9,766 bases of DNA from an uncultured Streptomyces sp. (GTDB taxonomy: Bacteria > Actinomycetota > Actinomycetes > Streptomycetales > Streptomycetaceae): assembly GCA_946480485.1 (NCBI GenBank), contig CAMLJW010000178.1, forward strand, positions 1-9,766, read 5' to 3'. The notes under the pieces are model-generated. The model was not told the origin of the DNA. It was given only the letters and a program-made list of their open reading frames with translations, and made no database searches. Shown here piece by piece: positions 1 through 5,555 of the stretch. Positions within the stretch are counted from its first letter, which is position 1; each line of letters starts with the position of its first letter. The translations under genes and the position numbers were made by a program.

Positions 1-624
1 GCCCAGACCCTGGAGCAACAGGGGCACACGGTCGCCGTGGTCGACCAGGACCCCACCGCCTTCCGACGACTCGGCTCCGGGTTCGGCGGCCGTCGCGTCA
101 CCGGAGTCGGCTTCGACCAGGACACACTGCGCGAAGCGGGCATCGAGGAGGCGGGCGCCTTCGCCGCCGTCTCCAGCGGTGACAACTCGAACATCATCGC
201 CGCCCGGGTGGCCCGCGAGATGTTCGGCATCGAGAACGTAGCGGCGCGCATCTACGACCCGCGCCGCGCCGAGGTCTACCAGCGCCTCGGCATCCCGACC
301 GTCGCCACCGTCCGCTGGACGGCAGACCAGATGCTGCGCCGGCTGCTGCCGTCGGGCGCCGAGCCGCTGTGGCGCGACCCCACGGGTGGTGTGCAGCTCG
401 CCGAGGTGCACGCGTCGACGACGTGGGTGGGCCAGCGGATCAGCAAGCTTCAGGAGGAGACCGGCGTGCGCGTGGCCTTCCTCACCCGGCTGGGCGAGGC
501 GATCCTGCCGACGTCGCAGACGGTGCTCCAGGACGGAGATCTGGTGCACGTGATGATGCGTACCGACGATGTCGAGAAGGTCGAGGCGTCGTTCGCCGAA
601 GGACCTGAGGAGGGCGGTCACTGA
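1..624 (+). CDS. ceoB: TrkA-family K+ transport regulatory subunit, 5' end missing
   Basis: The reading frame is open from base 1 and ends at TGA 622-624, giving 207 visible residues. Compared with the usual ~220-residue family length, about 15 residues are missing, including the N-terminal beta strand and glycine-rich GxGxxG loop. What remains starts in the first helix and shows the second strand ending in acidic residues (VAVVDQD), which normally bind the nucleotide ribose. The rest of the TrkA-N Rossmann fold covers roughly the first 120 visible residues. A TrkA-C (RCK-C) domain follows, including the segment around GVRVAFLTRLG. Proteins of this family are cytoplasmic NAD(H)/nucleotide-binding subunits that control Trk/Ktr K+ channels. 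The next gene is a second TrkA protein whose ATG overlaps this stop by one base (TGATG), so the two are translationally coupled and probably form a hetero-assembly. No membrane pore subunit is in view. Confidence 0.9.
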   Translation, partial: AQTLEQQGHTVAVVDQDPTAFRRLGSGFGGRRVTGVGFDQDTLREAGIEEAGAFAAVSSGDNSNIIAARVAREMFGIENVAARIYDPRRAEVYQRLGIPTVATVRWTADQMLRRLLPSGAEPLWRDPTGGVQLAEVHASTTWVGQRISKLQEETGVRVAFLTRLGEAILPTSQTVLQDGDLVHVMMRTDDVEKVEASFAEGPEEGGH

Positions 625-1301
625 TGAGGGTCGCCATTGCCGGTGCCGGTGCGGTGGGCCGCTCGATCGCGGGCGAACTGCTGGAGAACGGGCACGAGGT
701 CCTGCTGATCGACAAGGCACCCACCGCCATCTCGGTCGAGCGCGTGCCACAGGCGGAGTGGCTGCTCGCCGACGCCTGCGAGATCACTTCGTTGGACGAA
801 GCAGCCCTGCAGCGCTGCAACGTGGTGATCGCCGCGACGGGAGACGACAAGGTGAACCTGGTCGTCTCCCTGCTCGCCAAGACCGAGTACGGGGTCCCGC
901 GGGTCGTCGCCCGCGTCAACAACCCCAAGAACGAGTGGCTGTTCAACGAGTCCTGGGGTGTCGACGTCGCCGTCTCCACCCCCCGTCTGATGTCCGCCCT
1001 GGTCGAGGAGGCGGTAAGCGTCGGCGACCTCGTCCGGCTGCTCCGCTTCAGTCACGGTGACGCCAACCTGGTCGAGCTGACGCTCCCGCCGGAGTCCGCC
1101 CTGGCGGGCACCCGGGTCGGCGACGTCGAGTGGCCCGAGGACACCTCGCTGGTCACCATCATCCGCGGCACCCGTGTCCTCACACCCACCCGGGAGGACT
1201 CCATGGAGGCGGGCGACGAACTCCTCTTCGTGGCCGCCCAGGCACGCGAGGAACAACTGGAGGACCTACTGTCGGTACGCCGCGAGGACGCGGTGGGCTA
1301 G
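624..1301 (+). CDS. ceoC: TrkA-family K+ transport regulatory subunit
   Basis: The product is a 225-residue protein with a complete TrkA-N Rossmann domain. The glycine-rich loop GAGAVG is at residues 7-12, directly after the first strand, and the ribose-binding acidic position is in LLIDKA (about residues 28-33). The fold continues to about residue 135, and a TrkA-C domain covers about 140-220 (VELTLPPESALAGTRVGDV, then EAGDELLFVAA). The ATG at 624 overlaps the upstream TrkA stop by one base, so coupling fixes the start; AGGAGGGCGG just before it supplies a ribosome site. The likely role is to regulate K+ uptake with its upstream partner. The TAG stop (1299-1301) lies inside the left end of an inverted-repeat element, so the insertion abuts or defines the C terminus. 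Comparison with relatives lacking the element would show whether the last residues are native. Confidence 0.92.
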   Translation: MRVAIAGAGAVGRSIAGELLENGHEVLLIDKAPTAISVERVPQAEWLLADACEITSLDEAALQRCNVVIAATGDDKVNLVVSLLAKTEYGVPRVVARVNNPKNEWLFNESWGVDVAVSTPRLMSALVEEAVSVGDLVRLLRFSHGDANLVELTLPPESALAGTRVGDVEWPEDTSLVTIIRGTRVLTPTREDSMEAGDELLFVAAQAREEQLEDLLSVRREDAVG

Positions 1302-1446
1302 GGCGTGTTTCGAAAGCGTCTGGTGCGTGCGATCCCAAGGCGGAGGTTCGCCCCGATACTGGGCGTATCGAGGCGAGCCCGACAACGCTGCGAGCGTGCG
1401 TGCCAGACGCCGCGGGGCAGGCGGGACTTTCGAAACACGCCCTAGC
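1297..1446. mobile_element. MITE-like element with perfect 20-bp terminal inverted repeats
   Basis: Bases 1297-1316 (GCTAGGGCGTGTTTCGAAAG) are the exact reverse complement of 1427-1446. Inside them, GCGTCTGG (1316-1323) pairs with CCAGACGC (1403-1410). The centre holds a further hairpin: GGTTCGCC (1345-1352) with GGCGAGCC (1372-1379, one G-T pair), and CGATAC (1354-1359) with GTATCG (1365-1370) around a 5-base loop. CTAG is present at both outer ends, as either part of the repeat or a 4-bp target duplication. At 150 bp the element is too short for a transposase, and no convincing ORF belongs to it. This layout is that of a non-autonomous miniature transposable element mobilised in trans. I cannot name the parent insertion sequence. 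It also could be transcribed as a long hairpin at the 3' end of ceoC. Confidence 0.75.
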
Positions 1447-1456
1447 GGCGGCCAGC

Positions 1457-1491
1457 CGGCTTGGTCGGCTAATCGGCTTAATCGGCTTCCG
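1457..1491. repeat. Four imperfect tandem copies of an 8-9 bp unit
   Basis: CGGCTTGGT, CGGCTAAT, CGGCTTAAT and CGGCTTCCG follow each other directly between the inverted-repeat element and the terminator palindrome. No function is evident; it is probably slippage in unconstrained intergenic sequence. Confidence 0.6.
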
Positions 1492-1497
1492 GTTCTC

Positions 1498-1543
1498 TAC
1501 GAGGATGGGGCGCCCGGAGATCTCCGGGCGCCCCATCCTCGTA
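1498..1543. terminator. 46-bp perfect palindrome, bidirectional terminator
   Basis: Bases 1498-1520 are the exact reverse complement of 1521-1543, giving 23-bp arms with no spacer (centre GGAGATCTCC). The arms are GC-rich with A/T-containing outer ends. It lies between convergent genes: about 200 bp after the ceoC stop and 57 bp beyond the DUF3159 stop. A symmetrical hairpin here would end transcription from both sides. It lacks a strong U-tract, which is common for Streptomyces terminators. Confidence 0.85.
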
Positions 1544-1600
1544 TGCGCGCTTGGTCGTTGACCAGACCTGATCCTTGGCCCGCCCCAGGCGCGACCGCCG

Positions 1601-2422
1601 CTACCGCTTGCGGTGCTTCGCGCCCGTGTCGGCGGAGTCGGTCGTAGCGTCCGCGAGGCCCTGGAGCGTGTCGTCGATCAGGGGGGCCGTCGCCTCGCCG
1701 AACCGCTCGGCCGTGCGCCTGCGCTCGCGCTCCTCCTCGCCTTTCTCCGCCGCCTCCATCTCCGCGAACACATCGATCGGCGCCGGCGCCTTCGCCAGGA
1801 AGAGCCAGGTGAGATAGACGGCCAGGAGGAAGGGCGGGATCTTCAGGGCGATCAGGACCCAGCCGAGCTGGGTGGTGTCGGCCCACCAGTACAGCGGGAA
1901 GAGGATCGCGCACTTGGCCAGCAGAATCAGGCCCCAGGCATAACTCGCCTTCGCGTACGCCTTCTTGCGGCCCGGGTTGCGCGTGCGCCAGGAGAGGTTC
2001 TCCTTGAAGACCGGGCCGAGGACCAGGCCCATCAGCGGGACACCGGCGAGCGTTGTGATGATGTAGGCGAGCCCCAGGCCGAGGGTGTAGAGCATACCCG
2101 GCAGGTAGAAGTCCTTCGCGTTACCGGTCATCATCGCGAAGACCACGCCGAAGGCCACGCCGAAGACGCCGCTGAAGGCGTGCTTGACCGTGCCCTTCAT
2201 GAGCAGGCGGACCACGACGAGCAGCAGGGAGACACCGAGGGCGGCGATGGCCGCCCAGTGCAAATTTTTGTTGATCGTGTAGATCGTGACGAAGAGCAGG
2301 CCAGGCAGGACTGTCTCGATCATGCCCCGCAGACCGCCGAACGCCTCGAAGAGCGCGGCCTCGGTCACCGCCCGCGAATCCCGCTGAGCGTCGTCTTCGG
2401 TCGGCTTGTCGAGCGACGTCAC
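1601..2422 (-). CDS. DUF3159 family polytopic membrane protein
   Basis: The product is 273 residues. A short charged N-terminus leads into the segment TEAALFEAFGGLRGMIETV, followed by about six hydrophobic helices at roughly residues 37-51, 55-73, 84-98, 108-130, 161-181 and 186-209. A charged cytoplasmic tail follows (EKGEEERERRRTAER, about residues 227-241) and ends in HRKR. This matches the actinobacterial DUF3159 family; no biochemical role is known to me. The GTG start is preceded by GGGAG six bases upstream, within the end of the OB-fold gene, and only three bases separate the two genes, so co-translation is likely. An unusual AT-rich run, AAC AAA AAT TTG, encodes NKNL after the first helix. 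Transcription probably ends at the 46-bp palindrome 57 bp downstream. Confidence 0.85.
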   Translation of the reverse strand: MTSLDKPTEDDAQRDSRAVTEAALFEAFGGLRGMIETVLPGLLFVTIYTINKNLHWAAIAALGVSLLLVVVRLLMKGTVKHAFSGVFGVAFGVVFAMMTGNAKDFYLPGMLYTLGLGLAYIITTLAGVPLMGLVLGPVFKENLSWRTRNPGRKKAYAKASYAWGLILLAKCAILFPLYWWADTTQLGWVLIALKIPPFLLAVYLTWLFLAKAPAPIDVFAEMEAAEKGEEERERRRTAERFGEATAPLIDDTLQGLADATTDSADTGAKHRKR

Positions 2423-2425
2423 CGG

Positions 2426-2824
2426 CTACTCCCGTCCGAGGGGTCTGAGTTCGTATTTGGGGTTGAACAGCACCCGGCGGCCTCGGCTCATCGAGATCCG
2501 GCCCGATGCGATCAGCTTGCGCCCCGGTTCAATGCCCACTATGGAGCGCCTGCCGAGCCACACCACGTCCAGAGCGGCCGAACCGTCGAACAGCTCGGCC
2601 TCCAGAGCCGGGACACCGGCCCTCGGGCGCAGAGTTACCGTGCGCAAGGTACCAGTAACGGTGACTATCTGTCGGTCATGAGCGTCACCGATGCGCGTAC
2701 ATCCTGCGGTCTCGGTGTCCTCGCGCAGCTCCTCGGACTCCAGATCCTCCTGCGACGAGGAGAGCCTGTCGATCATCCGCCGGAATCGGCCCGTCGGCTT
2801 TTCGGAACGAGGAGCAGCACCCAT
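2426..2824 (-). CDS. OB-fold nucleic-acid-binding domain protein
   Basis: The product is 132 residues from the ATG at 2824, or 140 from the in-frame ATG at 2848. A basic and acidic N-terminal arm (residues 1-40, with RFRRMIDRL and EDLESEELRED) precedes a compact beta domain (about 45-128). The pattern RQIVTVTGTLRTVTLRP, then ALEAELFDGSAALDVVWLG, GRKLIASGRISM and RRVLFNPKYELRPL is typical of small OB-fold proteins related to the RecG-wedge/tRNA-anticodon type. These usually bind single-stranded nucleic acid, but the partner here is unknown. TACGCT six bases before the 2824 ATG could be the -10 element of a leaderless transcript; the 2848 ATG has GGAG 12 bases upstream, rather far. The gene abuts DUF3159 by 3 bp and follows DUF3710 after a gap of 257 bp (233 bp from the alternative start). 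Confidence 0.85.
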   Translation of the reverse strand: MGAAPRSEKPTGRFRRMIDRLSSSQEDLESEELREDTETAGCTRIGDAHDRQIVTVTGTLRTVTLRPRAGVPALEAELFDGSAALDVVWLGRRSIVGIEPGRKLIASGRISMSRGRRVLFNPKYELRPLGRE

Positions 2825-2830
2825 GTCTGA

Positions 2831-2836
2831 AGCGTA
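2831..2836 (-). promoter_or_regulatory. Possible -10 box for a leaderless OB-fold transcript
   Basis: TACGCT on the minus strand fits TANNNT and ends six bases before the ATG at 2824, the spacing expected for leaderless actinobacterial mRNA. No convincing -35 hexamer is visible 16-18 bases further upstream, so the call is weak. Confidence 0.3.
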
Positions 2837-2959
2837 CCGGGGGCCCATGACAGCTACGTACTCCTGCGAACGGACGCTCGAAGCGGTACCCCGTCCCCGG
2901 CTCCGGGATGGGCTCCGTCTTGGGCTTCGTGATGCCGCATCCCCCAGGCGGGCCGCCCC

Positions 2960-3001
2960 CGGCCCCCTGCCGACACTCGGCTCACCTCTCGCCGGGGGCC
3001 G
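2960..3001 (-). terminator. Stem-loop in the DUF3710/OB-fold gap, possible attenuator
   Basis: CGGCCCCC (2960-2967) pairs with GGGGGCCG (2994-3001), and inside it GCCGA (2969-2973) pairs with TCGGC (2977-2981) around a 3-base loop. It lies downstream of the DUF3710 stop and upstream of the OB-fold gene, where partial termination would separate two parts of the operon. There is no U-tract, so function is uncertain. Confidence 0.35.
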
Positions 3002-3051
3002 CCGAACGCGACGAGCCGCACCCCGGGGGGAACGGCCCCTGTGCGCATCCG

Positions 3052-3078
3052 CGACTGCCGCGACTGCCGCGACTACCC
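3052..3078. repeat. Tandem CGACTGCCG repeat beside the DUF3710 stop
   Basis: Two exact copies of CGACTGCCG (3052-3060 and 3061-3069) are followed by a third with two mismatches (3070-3078). The array starts just three bases beyond the DUF3710 stop codon and is outside any gene I can support. It resembles simple slippage. Confidence 0.6.
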
Positions 3079-3081
3079 GTC

Positions 3082-3843
3082 CTACCGGACCTCGGTGGTC
3101 TCCGGCCCACGCTGCAGCTGACCCATGCCGCCGGAGAAGCGGGAACCTTCCTGCTCCTCCTGCTGCACGCCCTCGGTGACCATCTGCGCGTCCTGCGGCA
3201 GCGTCAGCACGATCGGGTCGCGCGGGGCCATCGGGCCCTCGCCGCGGACAACCACGGTGTCCCGGAAGATCTGCTCGAGGAGCCCGGCGGCCTGCGGCTG
3301 CACCGCACCCTGCCCGGAGATCACTCCGCGCAGGAACCAGCGGGGGCCGTCCACGCCGATGAACCGTACGACCTGGAAGCCGCCGGTTCCGTCCGGCAGC
3401 TGCACCGGCACCTGGGCGCGCAGCTCCCAGCCAAGCGAGCCTTCGACCTCGTCGATGACCCCGCCCTGCTGGGTGATGCCGGTGGCGATCTCCTCGCGGA
3501 CCTCGCCCCAGATGCCCTCGCGCTTGGGGGCGGCGAAGGCCTGCAGCTGGACGGCGCTGTCCCGCAGCACCACCGTGGCCGCGACGATCGCGTCGCCCGC
3601 GACCTCCACACGGAGCTCCATGCCGTCGACCCCGGGCACGAAGAGGCCGCCCAGGTCGACCCGGCCCTCGGCCGGATCGCGGATCTCCGTGCTGTCCCAG
3701 GGACCGTCGGGGCGCGGCTCGGGCTCGAGCCGTACGCGCTCCCGCTCTACGCCGTCCGCCACGGCGTCGACGACGTCGACGACCTGCTCGGCCTCGCCCG
3801 CCGCGTCCTCGGCGGCACTGCCCTTCTTGCGACGTCCGAACAC
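3082..3843 (-). CDS. DUF3710 domain protein
   Basis: I chose the GTG at 3843, giving 253 residues. GGGAAGGA lies seven bases upstream, and the protein then begins VFGRRKKG, a usual family start; longer forms would run back into dut. An acidic region (residues 10-35) precedes the DUF3710 core, about 60-225: PAEGRVDLGGLFVPGVDGME, a beta-rich block with VVLRDSAVQLQAFAAPK, then GIWGEVREEIATGI, and GPRWFLRGVISG near 166-177. The C-terminal ~30 residues are Gln/Glu/Gly-rich and probably disordered. No signal peptide or membrane helix is visible, so it is probably cytoplasmic. The family is actinobacterial and, as far as I know, of unknown function. The start is one base from the dut stop (TGA C GTG), so the two are tightly coupled. 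Confidence 0.87.
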   Translation of the reverse strand: MFGRRKKGSAAEDAAGEAEQVVDVVDAVADGVERERVRLEPEPRPDGPWDSTEIRDPAEGRVDLGGLFVPGVDGMELRVEVAGDAIVAATVVLRDSAVQLQAFAAPKREGIWGEVREEIATGITQQGGVIDEVEGSLGWELRAQVPVQLPDGTGGFQVVRFIGVDGPRWFLRGVISGQGAVQPQAAGLLEQIFRDTVVVRGEGPMAPRDPIVLTLPQDAQMVTEGVQQEEQEGSRFSGGMGQLQRGPETTEVR

Positions 3844-3844
3844 G

Positions 3845-4369
3845 TCACTGTCCTTCCCGGTCGGATACGACGGAAGCGTATCGATTCCCACCCGTTGTGC
3901 CGCCCATGGCGGCATGACCGCCGGTGGACCCGAAGCCCCCCTCGGCCCGCGCCGAATCGGGAAGCTCCGCCACCTCCCGGAAGCGCACCTTCTCGACCTG
4001 CTGGACGATCACTTGGGCAATCCGGTCGAAGCGCTCGAACCGCACGGACTCGCGCGGGTCGAGATTCACCACGATCACCTTGATCTCCCCACGGTACCCG
4101 GCATCCACCGTCCCCGGGGCATTCACGAGGGCAACACCGCAGCGGGCGGCGAGCCCGGATCGCGGGTGCACGAAGGCCGCGTACCCCTCGGGGAGGGCGA
4201 TGGACACTCCGGTGGGCAGCACGGCGCGTTCGCCGGGCGCGAGTTCCCGGCTTTCCGTCGTCCGCAGATCCGCCCCGGCGTCGCCGGGGTGCGCGTATTG
4301 CGGAAGCGGCACGTCCGGGTCGACGCGCTTGATCAGCACGGCTATCTCCTGACGGGGCGTTGGGGTCAT
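3845..4369 (-). CDS. dut: Deoxyuridine 5'-triphosphate nucleotidohydrolase (dUTPase)
   Basis: The enzyme hydrolyses dUTP to dUMP and pyrophosphate, keeping uracil out of DNA and feeding dTMP synthesis. All five motifs of the trimeric family are present in the 174-residue product: I HPGDAGADL (27-35), II HPRSGLA (68-74), III NAPGTVDAGYRGEI (83-96, with catalytic Asp89), IV RFDRIAQ (113-119) and V RAEGGFGSTG (141-150), the glycine-rich C-terminal arm. A further 24 residues follow motif V. The ATG at 4369 overlaps the thioesterase stop (ATGA) and has GAGG seven bases upstream. A GTG at 4339 with AGGAG six bases before it is an alternative that would shorten the protein by ten residues without touching a motif. 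The gene is the second of a minus-strand operon and runs into DUF3710 after one base. Confidence 0.97.
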   Translation of the reverse strand: MTPTPRQEIAVLIKRVDPDVPLPQYAHPGDAGADLRTTESRELAPGERAVLPTGVSIALPEGYAAFVHPRSGLAARCGVALVNAPGTVDAGYRGEIKVIVVNLDPRESVRFERFDRIAQVIVQQVEKVRFREVAELPDSARAEGGFGSTGGHAAMGGTTGGNRYASVVSDREGQ

Positions 4370-4950
4370 GGCTTCACCTCGAAGGCGCGGGCGCGCCGGA
4401 TCTGCTCCGGGTCGTTCATGGCCGCCTGAATCTCCTCCTGGCGGCCGTTCTCGAGGAAATGGTCGGCCTTCACCTCGAGGAACAGGGCGTCCGCGCGGAC
4501 CGCGACCCGTCCCTCAGGGCCGCCGATCCTGCCGGTCGCCGTGCAGTAGATCTTCCGTCCCACGACGGCGGTGACCTCGGCCTCCAGGTGCAGCAGGGTG
4601 CCCACAGGGACGGGCCGCACGAAGTCGGTCTCCAGGCGCCTGGTCACCGCGATGGTCCGCAGCAACCCGTTCAGCGAGCCGAGTGTCTCGTCGAGCGCGC
4701 TCGCGAGGATGCCGCCGTGAGCGAGGCCGGGCGCACCCTGGTGTGCGGCCTGGACGGTGAACTCCGCGATGATCTTGACGCCTTCGCCCGCGCGCGACGC
4801 CAGGTGCAGTCCGTGCGCCTGTCCGCCGCCGCAGCCGAAACAGTGCTCGTAGTGCGCGCCGAGCAGCTCGCCGGGAGCGGGCGCCTCCGGGTGCCGCACC
4901 GGCGCCACGGCGTCGGCCGGGGGCCGCAGCGTCGAAGATGTACCACTCAC
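4366..4950 (-). CDS. PaaI-family hotdog-fold thioesterase
   Basis: The product is 194 residues from the GTG at 4950. An in-frame ATG at 5010 would add 20 residues but would overlap the start of the divergent DUF3093 gene. The hotdog domain spans about residues 35-165. It has the cysteine-rich entry CFGCGGGQAHGLHL (37-50), common in PaaI/YbgC-like thioesterases, and the active-site helix AHGGILASALDE (77-88, with His78, Gly79 and Asp87). It ends with a long strand (IYCTATGRIGG, about 134-144). Such enzymes cleave acyl-CoA thioesters; the substrate cannot be read from sequence. A TAAGGT hexamer eight bases before the GTG suggests a leaderless start. The gene leads the operon and shares four bases (ATGA) with dut. 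Confidence 0.85.
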   Translation of the reverse strand: MSGTSSTLRPPADAVAPVRHPEAPAPGELLGAHYEHCFGCGGGQAHGLHLASRAGEGVKIIAEFTVQAAHQGAPGLAHGGILASALDETLGSLNGLLRTIAVTRRLETDFVRPVPVGTLLHLEAEVTAVVGRKIYCTATGRIGGPEGRVAVRADALFLEVKADHFLENGRQEEIQAAMNDPEQIRRARAFEVKP

Positions 4951-4958
4951 AGGCGCAG

Positions 4959-4964
4959 ACCTTA
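4959..4964 (-). promoter_or_regulatory. -10 box for the thioesterase-dut operon
   Basis: TAAGGT on the minus strand fits the principal sigma factor consensus TANNNT. It ends eight bases before the GTG at 4950, so initiation about seven bases downstream would produce a leaderless mRNA. GTGAGC sixteen bases upstream is a poor but possible -35 (TTGACA-like). The 58-bp divergent gap leaves little other room for a promoter. Confidence 0.5.
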
Positions 4965-5008
4965 CCCGCGCGTCGGAGAAGCTCACGCACCGTGCCAAGC
5001 TTGGCTTC

Positions 5009-5476
5009 ATGCAGCCCTCCGCCGCGCCCTACGAAGAACGTCTGACCGCGCCCCGCTCCTGGTGGCTCATCTGCTTCCTGGCCGGCCTCTCGATGGCGCT
5101 GATCCTGCTGCCCTTCGGCACGCTGCCCCTGCTGGGCGGCCTGGTCGGCGGCACCGCGGTCGCCGCGGTGGTGGCCAGCTCGTACGGCTCGGTGCGCATC
5201 CGGGTCGTGGGCGACTCGCTGATCGCGGGCGACGCGAGGATCCCGGTGTCCGCCCTGGGCGAGGCCCACGTCCTCGACGACGAGGAGACCCGTGCCTGGC
5301 GCACGTTCAAGGCCGACCCGCGCGCCTTCATGCTGCTGCGCGCCTACATCCCCACGGCCCTGCGGGTCGAGGTCACGGACCCGTCGGATCCGACGCCGTA
5401 CGTGTACCTGTCCACGAGGGAGCCTGAGCGCCTGGCGACGGCGCTGGATGCGGTGCGGGCGGACCCGTCGGCGTAG
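5009..5476 (+). CDS. DUF3093 family membrane protein
   Basis: The product is 155 residues. After the short N-terminal segment YEERLTAPRSWW, two hydrophobic stretches (about residues 18-36 and 38-57) form a membrane hairpin. A soluble, mainly beta domain follows: SVRIRVVGDSLIAGDARIPV, then the acidic LDDEET, KADPRAFMLLRAYI (about 101-114) and YVYLSTREPERLATAL. This is the DUF3093 pattern, actinobacterial and of unknown function, with a layout like small PH-type membrane proteins. The ATG at 5009 has no ribosome site; CAAGCT seven bases upstream (4996-5001) might be a degenerate -10 of a leaderless transcript. The gene is divergent from the thioesterase-dut operon and convergent with the EcsC-like gene. 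As I recall, a DUF3093 gene also sits opposite dut in mycobacteria. Confidence 0.85.
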   Translation: MQPSAAPYEERLTAPRSWWLICFLAGLSMALILLPFGTLPLLGGLVGGTAVAAVVASSYGSVRIRVVGDSLIAGDARIPVSALGEAHVLDDEETRAWRTFKADPRAFMLLRAYIPTALRVEVTDPSDPTPYVYLSTREPERLATALDAVRADPSA

Positions 5477-5539
5477 GTCGCTTCCGGCGCCGCCTTCGAT
5501 TCGGGAGCCGCCTTCCACGCCTTCCGGTTCGGAGCCGCA

Positions 5540-5553
5540 GTCGAGGGCTCGAC
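5540..5553. terminator. Short palindrome between convergent genes, weak terminator
   Basis: GTCGAG (5540-5545) and CTCGAC (5548-5553) form a hairpin in the 79-bp gap between the DUF3093 stop and the EcsC-like stop. The stem is short and lacks a U-tract. It is listed because it is the only stem in this tail-to-tail junction. Confidence 0.3.
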
Positions 5554-5555
5554 GT

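Noticed and set aside
1130..1561. ORFs on both strands crossing the inverted-repeat element
   Set aside because: They mostly overlap ceoC in other frames or run through the inverted repeats; no transposase motif is present.
2854..3048. 64-codon minus-strand ORF between DUF3710 and the OB-fold gene
   Set aside because: Its composition is Gly/Arg/Pro-rich with no domain pattern, and it overlaps the nested stem-loop. Open frames of this size are frequent by chance at this GC content.
3844..3915. N-terminal extension of DUF3710 to position 3915
   Set aside because: It would overlap the 3' end of dut by over 70 bases; GGGAAGGA seven bases before the GTG at 3843 defines the start.
4951..5010. N-terminal extension of the thioesterase to ATG 5010
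   Set aside because: It would use up the whole divergent promoter region and overlap the DUF3093 start; the likely -10 box lies within it. Not fully excluded.
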